A stretch of 64,000 nucleotides of DNA from assembly GCF_904846285.1 (NCBI RefSeq), contig NZ_CAJHAD010000005.1, positions 97,754 to 161,753 on the forward strand. Direction: 5' to 3'. A program made the translations under genes and the position numbers. Under the pieces are notes generated by a model. It did no database searches, was not told the DNA's origin, and was given only the letters and a program-made list of their open reading frames with translations. The stretch comes from Psychrobacter immobilis (GTDB lineage: Bacteria; Pseudomonadota; Gammaproteobacteria; Pseudomonadales; Moraxellaceae). Shown one piece after another: positions 9,779 to 18,550 of the stretch; position 1 is the stretch's first letter, and every line of letters starts with the position of its first letter.

Positions 9779-10603
9779 CTATGGTGCAGGCGCAGATGAC
9801 CAATCGGCAATAAATTCATGATGGCGTGGACTGCCATCTGCTTGGGTATATTGTGCCAAATAATCACGGCTTTGCTGCTGCCACGCATCAAAATCTGGCG
9901 AGGATAATTGACCAGTCAAACGCAACCAGCGCAGATATATCAGCCAGGTATTCATCACATCTGATTCGCAATATATCGATAGCGTTTGCCAATCGCCATT
10001 GCTGACCAGCTCACCGACCATGCTGCCATCGACATCGGTTTTGCCGGGCAAGCCATAAAGACTAGCGACGACATCCATAGCTTCGCGGCGGCTGGCACCG
10101 TATTGGCTAAATCTGTCCATCAAATCAAGATGGCGACTGTGGAAACGATTGACATAGTTATCAAAGCGCATGTTTTTGATACGTTCGCCTTCTTCAAATA
10201 ACCACGGCGCTGATAAGTCATACTGCATCGCGCGATAAATAAGCACGGGGATATCAAAGCCTGAACCGTTCCAGCTAATCAGCTGTGGCAGCTTTTCAAG
10301 ATCACTAAAGGCGCGAAAAAATTTGCTAAGTATTTCTTTTTCGCTAAACTTATCGGCAGTCAGAGAAAATAAAGAAAATTTACCGTCTTTAATATAAAGC
10401 GCAGAAATACAGACAATGCGCTGCAATGGCAAACGCATAAAATCGTGCCCTGCTTCTTGGAGTCGCAGCGCCGTCAATGCGCTTAAGGCATCGGCATCGT
10501 TTAGCTCAGCCAATTGCGGATAAATGCGGCGGGCAGCATCGGTATCGGCAACCGTCTCAATATCAAAGACCAATAGAGGTTTGGACGAAAGGGCGTTTGA
10601 CAT
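9779..10603 (-). CDS. 3'-5' exonuclease of the PolB-exonuclease-like family
   Basis: This 274-aa protein looks like a member of the DNA polymerase B-type exonuclease family (the domain described as a predicted 3'-5' exonuclease related to PolB). The DEDD metal-binding residues are visible: FDIETV near residue 13-18, SWNGSGFDIPVL near 112-123, HLDLMDRF near 157-164 and the last aspartate in YCESDVMNTWLIY near 215. There is no polymerase domain, so it is a stand-alone nuclease presumably acting on DNA; its substrate is not known from sequence. An AGGTAAG ribosome binding site precedes the ATG. It is inserted between cysM and rlmD, which are closer neighbours in Pseudomonas. Confidence 0.85.
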   Translation of the reverse strand: MSNALSSKPLLVFDIETVADTDAARRIYPQLAELNDADALSALTALRLQEAGHDFMRLPLQRIVCISALYIKDGKFSLFSLTADKFSEKEILSKFFRAFSDLEKLPQLISWNGSGFDIPVLIYRAMQYDLSAPWLFEEGERIKNMRFDNYVNRFHSRHLDLMDRFSQYGASRREAMDVVASLYGLPGKTDVDGSMVGELVSNGDWQTLSIYCESDVMNTWLIYLRWLRLTGQLSSPDFDAWQQQSRDYLAQYTQADGSPRHHEFIADWSSAPAP

Positions 10604-10725
10604 AAATAATCTTACCTAGCTATTGGCTTTGAATGATGATTGGTAAACTTATAATTGCTGAGCTTAAGATTTATGAGCTTATGCTACTGCATTGAGCGTA
10701 TTTCTTACTTTCTACTGCCTACTTT

Positions 10726-11682
10726 TTATTGTGCACAGTCTAGACTGTCGTCAACATTATATAAGCCCGTCGATAAATAACGATCACCGCGATCACAAAC
10801 GATAAAGGCAATAACTGCATCTGGATTTTCTTTTGCGACTTCGGTGGCTGCCCATGCCGCTGCGCCTGATGACACACCAGCAAAAATGCCTTCGGTTTTG
10901 GCCAATTTACGCATATAAACCTCAGCAACACGTTGATCAACATCCATAATATCGTCAACCAAAGCTGCTTCAAAAATACCCGGCATATAGGCGGCAGGCC
11001 AGCGGCGAATACCAGCAATAGACGCTTCTTCGTCAGGTTGCAAACCGATGATTTTGACCTCAGGATTTTGCTCTTTAAGGTATTGCGCGACGCCTGTAAT
11101 AGTACCTGTGGTGCCCATAGAGCTAATAAAGTGGGTGATTTTACCGTCCGTTTGCGCCCAAAGCTCAGGACCAGTGGTCAAATAATGCGCTTGTTTATTA
11201 TCAGGGTTATTAAACTGATCGAGAACAATACCTTTACCGTCCGTTTGCATTTGCAGTGCCATATCACGCGCCGCTTCTATACCTTCGTCTACTTCGATAA
11301 GCGTGGCGCCATAAGCTGCCATCGCGTCTTTACGCTCTTGGGTCGAATTGGTTGGCATAAATAAAGTGATTGGATAACCGCGCATCGCCGCCACCATGGC
11401 CAAAGCAATGCCCGTATTGCCGCTGGTCGCTTCAATCAACATATCGCCCGGTTTAATATCACCGCGCAGCTCAGCCTGATAAATCATATTAAAGGCAGGA
11501 CGGTCTTTTACCGAACCGGCAGGATTATTGCCTTCAAGCTTGGCGAGTAATACCGCGCCATTAGCAATCTGCTCTTGCTCAGGCAGGCGGTTTAACTTGA
11601 CCAAGGGCGTCTTACCCACGCAATCGGCAAGGTCAGTGATTTGCGTAATAAAATTGGCGTTTGACTGGGCCGTAGCGGACAT
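10726..11682 (-). CDS. cysM: Cysteine synthase B (O-acetylserine sulfhydrylase)
   Basis: CysM is a PLP enzyme that makes cysteine from O-acetylserine and sulfide or thiosulfate. The PLP lysine is in AGSVKDRPA (about residues 56-64), the substrate loop in EATSGNTGIALA, and the phosphate-binding glycine loop in SSMGTTGTITG. The RRWP motif (near residue 228) is typical of CysM rather than CysK. Length 318 aa fits. An AAGGA ribosome binding site precedes the ATG. Directly upstream are three tandem 17-bp repeats (11712-11764). It faces gacS across a 474-nt divergent region. Confidence 0.93.
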   Translation of the reverse strand: MSATAQSNANFITQITDLADCVGKTPLVKLNRLPEQEQIANGAVLLAKLEGNNPAGSVKDRPAFNMIYQAELRGDIKPGDMLIEATSGNTGIALAMVAAMRGYPITLFMPTNSTQERKDAMAAYGATLIEVDEGIEAARDMALQMQTDGKGIVLDQFNNPDNKQAHYLTTGPELWAQTDGKITHFISSMGTTGTITGVAQYLKEQNPEVKIIGLQPDEEASIAGIRRWPAAYMPGIFEAALVDDIMDVDQRVAEVYMRKLAKTEGIFAGVSSGAAAWAATEVAKENPDAVIAFIVCDRGDRYLSTGLYNVDDSLDCAQ

Positions 11683-12156
11683 AAGGTATCCTTATTAATG
11701 ATTAAGTTTTTAATTGGCACTGTTTATGAATTGGTACTGTTCATTAATTGACGCTGTTTAAATGATAGTTACTAAGACATTATCAATAATAGGTCAGTAC
11801 TTTATAACTGTTGGATGTTTATCGTGGTCAATAAAAATTTGCGTCATTATATCATTTTGTTTTCGGCTGCGCTTAATGCATAAATTTTTATTGAGGATAG
11901 GCAGTTTGTTTATACTTATAAAAAAATATTAAGAACTGACTACTTAGCAATAGGCTAATAGCTTTGGAACAATGAACGTGCATTAGTAAGGGAAGCAGTA
12001 AAAGTTTGCCAATGAATGGTTAACCGTCTTCACTAGAATCCTGCTAAGATAATCTCAATCTATCAACGATGGCTTGCCTTTAGTGATTAGTAAGTAATGA
12101 GCACCTAACCGCACCAATAATATTTATCACCAATATCAGTGGAGAGTAAACCCAGC
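11683..12156. other. 474-nt divergent region between cysM and gacS
   Basis: Apart from the 17-bp repeats near cysM, no RNA gene or ORF is convincing. It must hold the promoters of both cysM (minus) and gacS (plus), but I cannot place them with confidence. Confidence 0.4.
11712..11764. repeat. Three tandem 17-bp repeats upstream of cysM
   Basis: Copies start at 11712, 11729 and 11746 with the pattern AATTGRYRCTGTTYA. They differ at several positions. They lie 30-82 nt upstream of the cysM start, where a promoter or operator would be. Confidence 0.7.
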
Positions 12157-15100
12157 ATGGCTTACAAAAAACGTTTTGATACCAGTAGTGCTTATGGTCA
12201 GCTGATTATATTGGTGTTTTTGCCGATTTGTTTATTGGCAGCGGTCGGTGGCATGTTGGTGTTTTATGAAACCATGCGTGCTAGCAATTCAGAGCAAGAA
12301 GCGTTAGCAGAGGCGGTGCTGATTCGTTACACGCCAACGATTGCGGAGCTGGTTCCGGAGCTATTGGTAGAGAAAGAGAAGCAGCAAGCAGAAAATAGCA
12401 ATAGTAAAAGCAAGACAAATACTAAGTCGCAAGCGGCGATAGAAACCCTGGAAAGTATTCAAGATAGGCTAGGGCGCATGCAGTCGGAGCAGCATGTCCA
12501 GCGTATTGCCATTATTAATCAGGATAATAAATTGCTAGCAAGCGTCGGTTATGGCATCGATGAAACTTGGCCACTGATAGAATCGTCAGAGCGTTTTTTA
12601 TCGCAAAAATCAACGCCCATTGGCACAGCTTACGGCAGTAGCTTGGGTGAGTTTGATGGGCAGCAATTGTGGCTCATGATCGATATGGATAACGAGCCGC
12701 TTTATATCGCCCGTTATCGTATTGCAATGGCGCTGGCGATTACTGGCTTATTTACGATTTTAATTTTGTTATTAAGCTTAAATATCTATTCAAAACGTTG
12801 GATTGCGCCAATTTACGAGCTGCGCCTACAATTACAACGTACCCATGTCGACAATCTTTATCAGCCTATTCCAGTTGAATCAAATGGTGAGCTGAATTTA
12901 TTACAGCAAGATTTGGTCAAGACCTTACGTCGTCTACATGTAAGCTTCCAAGATTTGAAAGACCATGCCGAGCAAACCGAAGATGATTTGCGCTTGGCAT
13001 TTGATGAGATGGAAATGCAAAACATTTCTATCCGTAATGCCCGTGATGCCGCAATCTCAACCAGCCAAGCAAAATCGGCGTTTTTGGCCAATATCAGTCA
13101 TGAATTGCGTACACCCTTAAACAGTATCGATGGCTTTATTAATTTACTCGCGCGTCACGGTGAGCTTAATCCTGAACAAGACTTGTACGTACAAACTATT
13201 CGTAAATCGTCGGCGCATCTATTAGCGTTAGTCAACGACGTATTAGATTTTTCCAAGATTGAAGCAGGCAAGCTAGTACTTGATCGTCACGAGTTCGACC
13301 TTTATGACACTATCTATGACGTGGTCGATATGCTATCGCCGGTTTCGGCAGAAAAAGGTCTGCGCATGGCAGTGCTGTTTTATAACGATGTGCCGATGCG
13401 CATCAACGGCGATGCTTTGCGCCTTAAACAAGTACTGACCAATATCGTTGGTAATGCCATTAAATTCACCGATAGCGGGGACGTGGTCGTACGCGTCAGC
13501 TTGGATGATCATCGTGATAATTATTTGATGATTAGCGTGCAAGATAGCGGTAAAGGGATTTCATTATCTGACCAAAAAATGCTTTTTCAAAGCTTTAGCC
13601 AAGGCGATCCATCGATTACGCGTCAATACGGTGGTACTGGTTTGGGTCTGGTCATCTCAAAGCAATTGACGCGGCTGATGGGCGGCGATATTGGCTTTTA
13701 TGACAATGTGCAAGAAAATATCTCTAATCAGGGAGCGACGTTTTGGTTTCGGATGCCAGCGCATGTCGATGTCTTAGAAGCGGCGACTGGACAAACGATT
13801 GAGTTGCCAGTACTTGCGCCGCTTGCCAGCGATACGGACGAGTTTAATGTGCTGGTTTGGATTAATCATCCTGCCTCGATACAAGTGCTTAAAGCCAGCT
13901 TGCAACATTTACCGATTACCCTGACCCAAGCGAACTCTTTACCGGGCGTACTCGAGTCGCTCAAAGAGCGCGGCAACTATTGGGATTGGGTCATCGTTGA
14001 TGATGATACGCAAGACGATATGATGGCGCTACTCAAACAGATTCGCCTGCATTATCAGGGTAAGCTGGCGGTATTTGGCTACCAAGTTGCCGCCGACCAA
14101 GCGCTACTCAATCGTTATCATGCCAATATTTTGTATGAGCCATTGGATAAAAGGCAGCTCTATGCGATGCTTGATACGCAAAAGCGCAGCGCTCCAAGTG
14201 GCGTTCAAGAGCCGCGCTGGAAGGGCGTTACCGTCTTAGCCGTCGACGATCATCTGCCAAACTTACTGGTGCTTGATGCGCTATTAAGTGAGCTTGGTAT
14301 CCATGTGATTACCGCCAGTAGTGGTTTTGATGCGATAGAAATCATCAGTAAACAGCAAACCAAACATATCAAAACTGCTAAAACTGAAAAACAAAGTCTG
14401 TCGAAAAAGACCCAAATATCTAAAGCCGAAGCCCGCGATGATGTGAGTAAATCGGCGGTTGGCTCATTACATCTTGACGATGCTACGACAGATGATAAAA
14501 GCAATGCGGCGGACAAAAATAGCATCGATTTGATATTTATGGATATTCAAATGCCGCGTATGTCAGGGCATGAAGCAGCGCGCCAAATCCGTAATATCGA
14601 AACCCCTGATAATCATATTCCGATTATTGCCTTGACCGCTCATGGCCTAGCTGATGAGCGCGATAAGTTGATTGCGAGCGGCATCAATGATTATGTGGGT
14701 AAACCTATTAGCCAGCCACAATTATTGCAAGTGCTACAAAAATGGCTTGGTCGTACCACTTCAGTACCGCCATTGAATGCCCTTGCTAATGATGATTTAC
14801 ACGCTGAAAATTCGTCTAGCTCGGATTTACCAAGTTCTAATTTCAATCATTCATTAACGCAAGACTCTTTAGCGGCGTATACAGATCTGACAGCGCCGAC
14901 TTATCCGATGGTTAAAGGAAATAAGGGTAATCGAGGTGCTGAAGCGATGAGTCTGGCAAAAATTACCCGACCTTTATCGCTGAAGAAAATCCGTGATGAC
15001 TACTTGCGTGATAGTCAGCCGCGTGAAGATTATAGACGCGAGACACCGCGTGAAACCCAACCACGCTATGAGAATTTGCGCTATCAAGAGCAGGGTCAAG

Positions 15101-15621
15101 CACGATTAATTTATCCGCCCTATCAAATGATAGATAGTGCTAAAGATGAGCAAATTATAGAAACAACGCAAGGGCAAAGTAATACGAACTTGGGCGCAAA
15201 CTCTCTTAATACTTTGGAGATTTTAAATTGGCAAGATGCCTTGACGCGTTCAGCCAATAAACCCGATTTAGCTGCCAAGCTGATTATTATGATGCTCGAT
15301 ACTATCAATGATGAAAAGCAAGCATTGATGCAAGCATGGGAGAGCCGCAACCGCAGTGCGCTTGCGCAAATTGCCCATCGTATCTTAGGTGGCAGTCGCT
15401 ATACCGGCGTGCCGCAATTACGTCAGGCCAGCCAAGATTTAGAGGATAAATGCTTATTAAATATCCAACATACCACGCCCGCCCAATTTGCGATGCTTGA
15501 GCCTTATTTTAACGCGCTATTGACCGCGTTAAATAACTTACAAACACTGGATTTATCGGCTTATCCGCAGCTTAATTATCACCGCCTAAGTGAAAATGAT
15601 ATGACGTGGAAAATGATTTAG
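12157..15621 (+). CDS. gacS: Hybrid sensor histidine kinase GacS/BarA
   Basis: This tripartite membrane kinase belongs to the GacS/BarA type that phosphorylates the regulator GacA/UvrY and controls CsrA/RsmA-binding small RNAs. TM1 lies at about residues 10-33 and TM2 at about 185-207, enclosing a periplasmic domain. A HAMP region, the kinase H-box NISHELRTPLNS (His315) and the ATPase motifs (NIVGNAIKF, DSGKGI, GGTGLGL) follow. Next comes a degenerate first receiver-like segment, a true receiver with phospho-acceptor Asp796 in MDIQMPR, and a C-terminal HPt domain with His1074 in IAHRILGGSRYTG. The receiver carries a lysine/serine-rich insert of about 60 aa. A GGAGAG ribosome binding site at 12141 supports the ATG at 12157 rather than the GTG at 12139. 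The cysM-rlmD-relA neighbourhood matches Pseudomonas gacS. Confidence 0.93.
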   Translation: MAYKKRFDTSSAYGQLIILVFLPICLLAAVGGMLVFYETMRASNSEQEALAEAVLIRYTPTIAELVPELLVEKEKQQAENSNSKSKTNTKSQAAIETLESIQDRLGRMQSEQHVQRIAIINQDNKLLASVGYGIDETWPLIESSERFLSQKSTPIGTAYGSSLGEFDGQQLWLMIDMDNEPLYIARYRIAMALAITGLFTILILLLSLNIYSKRWIAPIYELRLQLQRTHVDNLYQPIPVESNGELNLLQQDLVKTLRRLHVSFQDLKDHAEQTEDDLRLAFDEMEMQNISIRNARDAAISTSQAKSAFLANISHELRTPLNSIDGFINLLARHGELNPEQDLYVQTIRKSSAHLLALVNDVLDFSKIEAGKLVLDRHEFDLYDTIYDVVDMLSPVSAEKGLRMAVLFYNDVPMRINGDALRLKQVLTNIVGNAIKFTDSGDVVVRVSLDDHRDNYLMISVQDSGKGISLSDQKMLFQSFSQGDPSITRQYGGTGLGLVISKQLTRLMGGDIGFYDNVQENISNQGATFWFRMPAHVDVLEAATGQTIELPVLAPLASDTDEFNVLVWINHPASIQVLKASLQHLPITLTQANSLPGVLESLKERGNYWDWVIVDDDTQDDMMALLKQIRLHYQGKLAVFGYQVAADQALLNRYHANILYEPLDKRQLYAMLDTQKRSAPSGVQEPRWKGVTVLAVDDHLPNLLVLDALLSELGIHVITASSGFDAIEIISKQQTKHIKTAKTEKQSLSKKTQISKAEARDDVSKSAVGSLHLDDATTDDKSNAADKNSIDLIFMDIQMPRMSGHEAARQIRNIETPDNHIPIIALTAHGLADERDKLIASGINDYVGKPISQPQLLQVLQKWLGRTTSVPPLNALANDDLHAENSSSSDLPSSNFNHSLTQDSLAAYTDLTAPTYPMVKGNKGNRGAEAMSLAKITRPLSLKKIRDDYLRDSQPREDYRRETPRETQPRYENLRYQEQGQARLIYPPYQMIDSAKDEQIIETTQGQSNTNLGANSLNTLEILNWQDALTRSANKPDLAAKLIIMMLDTINDEKQALMQAWESRNRSALAQIAHRILGGSRYTGVPQLRQASQDLEDKCLLNIQHTTPAQFAMLEPYFNALLTALNNLQTLDLSAYPQLNYHRLSENDMTWKMI

Positions 15622-15805
15622 GACAGTTGGTTTTATAGTTAATTTACTTTAAAACCGATACAGTACTTAGACAGAGATTAAAGAGTGCGAACGGTAAACG
15701 ATACCCTAGCAGTCAGTTATTGATAAGGAAGGGTTCGTGCAAGGCTGTTAATATTAATCTGAGCACCAACCATGACAGTTGTTTTATTTATTATTAAGGA
15801 TGATT

Positions 15806-16618
15806 ATGCACGCTATTGCCACTTACCAGTATGAGACATTACAAGTCAGCGCGACCGACAATATAATAACGGTGACCATCAATCGACCGGAAAAAAAGAA
15901 CGCCATGAGCTTTAAAGTGGTCGAAGAGTTGATAGCAGTCGCCGGTCGTATCAGTAGAGATAAAAGCGTACGCGCGGTGATCCTTAATGGCGCGGAAGGC
16001 ACGTTTTGTGCTGGTATCGATTTGGGCGATTTAAACCATCCTAAAAATCAAGCCTTTGCGCTATGGGAGCTGGTTAAACCTTGGCAAAGTCTATTTCAAC
16101 GCGTCTGCTTGGTTTGGCGTGATGTCCCTGTGCCAGTGATTGCCGTGCTAGAAGGCTACTGCATTGGCGCAGGCTTACAACTGGCGCTGGCCTGTGATGT
16201 GCGTATCAGCCATCCTGATTGTGAACTGTCGATTATGGAGGCCAAGTGGGGGCTGGTACCTGACATGGGCTTAACGCAATCAGGGTTTGGCGTGGTACGC
16301 GCTGATATCTTAAAAGAGCTGGCAATGACGGCTCGTACCGTGAATGGCGAAGAAGGCAAAGCGCTTGGATTGGTCAGCCATTGTAGTGAGACGCCACTTG
16401 AGGAGGCGCAAAAGCTTGCTGCCGAGTTTGCTGAGCGTTCACCCGATGCAGTGCTGGCAAGTAAGCGCGTTATCAATGCCATGTTCCAACAGCCAGCTAC
16501 GACACTATATAAAGAAAAATTCTGGCAGTTAAAAATGATGTTCGGTCGCAACCGTAAACTGGCGCTTAGAAAAGCCAAGCAAGCCAGTACCGCTTTTGGA
16601 AAACGTCAATTCCATTAG
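15806..16618 (+). CDS. Crotonase-fold enzyme (enoyl-CoA hydratase/isomerase family)
   Basis: The 270-aa protein belongs to the crotonase superfamily, which acts on acyl-CoA thioesters. The oxyanion-hole stretches are clear: GTFCAGIDLGDL and GYCIGAGLQLALACD. One of the two catalytic glutamates of classical hydratases is replaced by Gln (GLQLALACD where hydratases have GCELAM), while the second is probably the Glu in IMEAKWGLVPDMG. This suggests an isomerase or another reaction rather than ordinary hydration. The start at ATG 15806 is preferred because AAGGA at 15796-15800 is well placed; ATG 15800 is also possible. It follows gacS by 184 nt and has its own terminator. Confidence 0.85.
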   Translation: MHAIATYQYETLQVSATDNIITVTINRPEKKNAMSFKVVEELIAVAGRISRDKSVRAVILNGAEGTFCAGIDLGDLNHPKNQAFALWELVKPWQSLFQRVCLVWRDVPVPVIAVLEGYCIGAGLQLALACDVRISHPDCELSIMEAKWGLVPDMGLTQSGFGVVRADILKELAMTARTVNGEEGKALGLVSHCSETPLEEAQKLAAEFAERSPDAVLASKRVINAMFQQPATTLYKEKFWQLKMMFGRNRKLALRKAKQASTAFGKRQFH

Positions 16619-16695
16619 AAAAATGAGTCATATTTAGCCACTGTATTTGAGTGATACAGGTTTATTTTATTCACATCAAGCATCTATTGAATTAT

Positions 16696-16730
16696 AAGCA
16701 GATAGTGCAATATAGCATTATCTGTTTTTC
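16696..16730 (+). terminator. Terminator after the crotonase gene
   Basis: CAGATAGTGC pairs with GCATTATCTG (one G-U pair) around an AATATA loop, followed by TTTTTC. It is about 80 nt after the stop. Confidence 0.8.
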
Positions 16731-16736
16731 TAGACG

Positions 16737-16771
16737 GCTTGCGTCGCAGCCTGAATGTCTGCTTGCGTCGC
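16737..16771. repeat. Two copies of GCTTGCGTCGC, 24 bp apart
   Basis: An 11-bp direct repeat starts at 16737 and 16761 in the gap before the efflux gene. It is GC-richer than the surrounding DNA. No function is evident. Confidence 0.5.
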
Positions 16772-16906
16772 TGCTTGTCAGTATGCATGATTGTTTGTAG
16801 AAGTTATTTTTAACAAAGCTTGGTTTAAAATAAAAGCTTATTAAAATTACAAAACAAACCCCGCATCAATAATAAAATAATCATCACTCTATCATATGGT
16901 CTAACT

Positions 16907-18166
16907 ATGTCTGCTCCAAAATCCTCCCTGCCTAATAAACCAAATGCTGCTGACCGAGTCCGTTCTGCTGATTTACCCGTTGCATGGATTATGATGCTTG
17001 GGCTTATCGTAGCAGTCGGACCATTATCAATTGATATGTATCTGCCTGCATTACCGTCGATGGCAGATGATTTTGGTGTCTCAACTGCATTTATGGCCAA
17101 CTCTGTTCCTGCTTATTTTGTCGGTTTAGTATTTGGTCAACTGTTTTATGGTCCCTTTAGTGATCGCGTCGGTCGCGTTAAACCTTTATATATCGGTATG
17201 ACCTTATATGTGATTGCCTCGATTGTTTGCGCGACTACCGATAATGAATACGTATTGTTTGTCGGTCGAACCTTTCAAGCGCTTGGTGCGTGCGTTGGTG
17301 CGGTTGTGACTCGCGCGGCAATCAGGGATCGTCTGACAGCCAAACAAACGGCCAAAGCTTTTTCCATTATGATATTGGTGATGGGCTTAGCACCGATATT
17401 AGCGCCATCCCTTGGTGCCTTATTTTTACAGTTCTTTAGTTGGCATTCTATCTTTTGGTTTTTGGCGGCTTTTGGCACGCTAAACTTATTACTCACCAAG
17501 TTCTTCTTTTTTGAGACGCTTACTGAAGAAAACCGAAATGTTCGTCCTGCCAAAGAAGTACTCAGTCAATATTGGGATTTATTAAAAGACCCGACTTTTA
17601 ACTATCCAGCGATTGGCGGCGGCTTATTAATGGGGGCTATGTTTGTCTATATTAGCTCGGCTTCTGAATTAATCATGGATACTTATGGTGTCTCAGCCAC
17701 GCATTTTGGATGGTTATTTGGTATGAATGCGGCAGGGTTTGTAGGATTAACCCAGCTGAATCAATGGCTGACTAATCGTTTTCGTATTTTAAGTATCCTG
17801 CGGTTTGGGGCGATGATGCAGGTCATTTCTGCCGGGGCGTTATTTGTAACAGGTATAGTCTTTGGTACGGATGCATGGTTGCCGCTGGTTTTAGCCTGTA
17901 TTTTCTTCTGTATTGCGGGCTTAGGTCTGACGCAGCCAAACGCATCGGCGATTGCACTCGCTTTTCAAAAGCGCCGCGCTGGCATGGCAAGTGCGATGCA
18001 AGGCTCGTTGATGTTTTCGGTTGGTATTTTTGGCGGTCTATTATTAAACTTATTTCCTGTCAATCCGGTGCTAAAAATAGGTATCGCGATGTTTGCGCTG
18101 ATGAGTCTTGGCACTTATTTAATTTGGCAAATAGACCGTAATTTGAATTTGGATAATGCGGATTGA
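16907..18166 (+). CDS. Bcr/CflA-family drug efflux transporter (MFS)
   Basis: This 419-aa inner-membrane protein has about 12 hydrophobic segments and the family hallmarks of Bcr/CflA proton-antiport drug exporters. TM1 contains GPLSIDMYLPALPSMADDF. The loop 2-3 MFS motif reads GQLFYGPFSDRVGRVKPL. The TM4-5 region reads FQALGACVGAVVTRAAIRDR. The family exports compounds such as bicyclomycin, chloramphenicol or sulfonamides; the actual substrate cannot be read from sequence. No clear ribosome binding site precedes the ATG at 16907. Single-gene unit with a strong terminator. Confidence 0.9.
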   Translation: MSAPKSSLPNKPNAADRVRSADLPVAWIMMLGLIVAVGPLSIDMYLPALPSMADDFGVSTAFMANSVPAYFVGLVFGQLFYGPFSDRVGRVKPLYIGMTLYVIASIVCATTDNEYVLFVGRTFQALGACVGAVVTRAAIRDRLTAKQTAKAFSIMILVMGLAPILAPSLGALFLQFFSWHSIFWFLAAFGTLNLLLTKFFFFETLTEENRNVRPAKEVLSQYWDLLKDPTFNYPAIGGGLLMGAMFVYISSASELIMDTYGVSATHFGWLFGMNAAGFVGLTQLNQWLTNRFRILSILRFGAMMQVISAGALFVTGIVFGTDAWLPLVLACIFFCIAGLGLTQPNASAIALAFQKRRAGMASAMQGSLMFSVGIFGGLLLNLFPVNPVLKIGIAMFALMSLGTYLIWQIDRNLNLDNAD

Positions 18167-18201
18167 TTAATCGATAAATTTCATTCAATTTTAGTTTTCG
18201 T

Positions 18202-18244
18202 AAAAAAGTATTCAGTGCGTCGCAAACGCTTGGATACTTTTTTT
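18202..18244 (+). terminator. Terminator after the efflux gene
   Basis: AAAAAAGTATTCAGTGCGT pairs with ACGCTTGGATACTTTTTT with a few mismatches and a T-run, 36 nt after the stop. Confidence 0.85.
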
Positions 18245-18418
18245 ATGTCTGTCATTTCCTTTGGTTTTTCCTGCATTATCGATTTTTTACTCAATAAATA
18301 CATTTCTAATGAATATTTGTTTGTTAAATCTTTAAGTAATGACTTCGTTCGCACCTACCGTTCTATATACGTTTATTGTTATATATGAAAATATGTGCGG
18401 TATAACCAAACAAAAAAG

Positions 18419-18447
18419 TTGCAATAGTTGAGTTGCTCAATTATCAT
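18419..18447 (+). promoter_or_regulatory. Candidate sigma-70 promoter of the chemosensory operon
   Basis: TTGCAA (18419-18424) and TATCAT (18442-18447) are separated by 17 nt. It would start a transcript with a leader of about 95 nt before the lipoprotein gene at 18551. Confidence 0.4.
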
Positions 18448-18550
18448 CCAACGTAATTTTCTGTAATCAAATGTTGTTAATGTATTAAGTAGATTTTAAA
18501 AGGCAATTTTCACCCGTTCTCAATCGCATATTGGGACTTAAGGATAGGAT

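Noticed and set aside
10933..11364. 143-codon open frame antisense to cysM
   Set aside because: It lies fully inside cysM, has no ribosome binding site, and its composition is what the reverse strand of a conserved enzyme gives.
16156..16578. 140-codon open frame antisense to the crotonase gene
   Set aside because: Conserved crotonase motifs on the plus strand explain the region; nothing recognisable is encoded in reverse.
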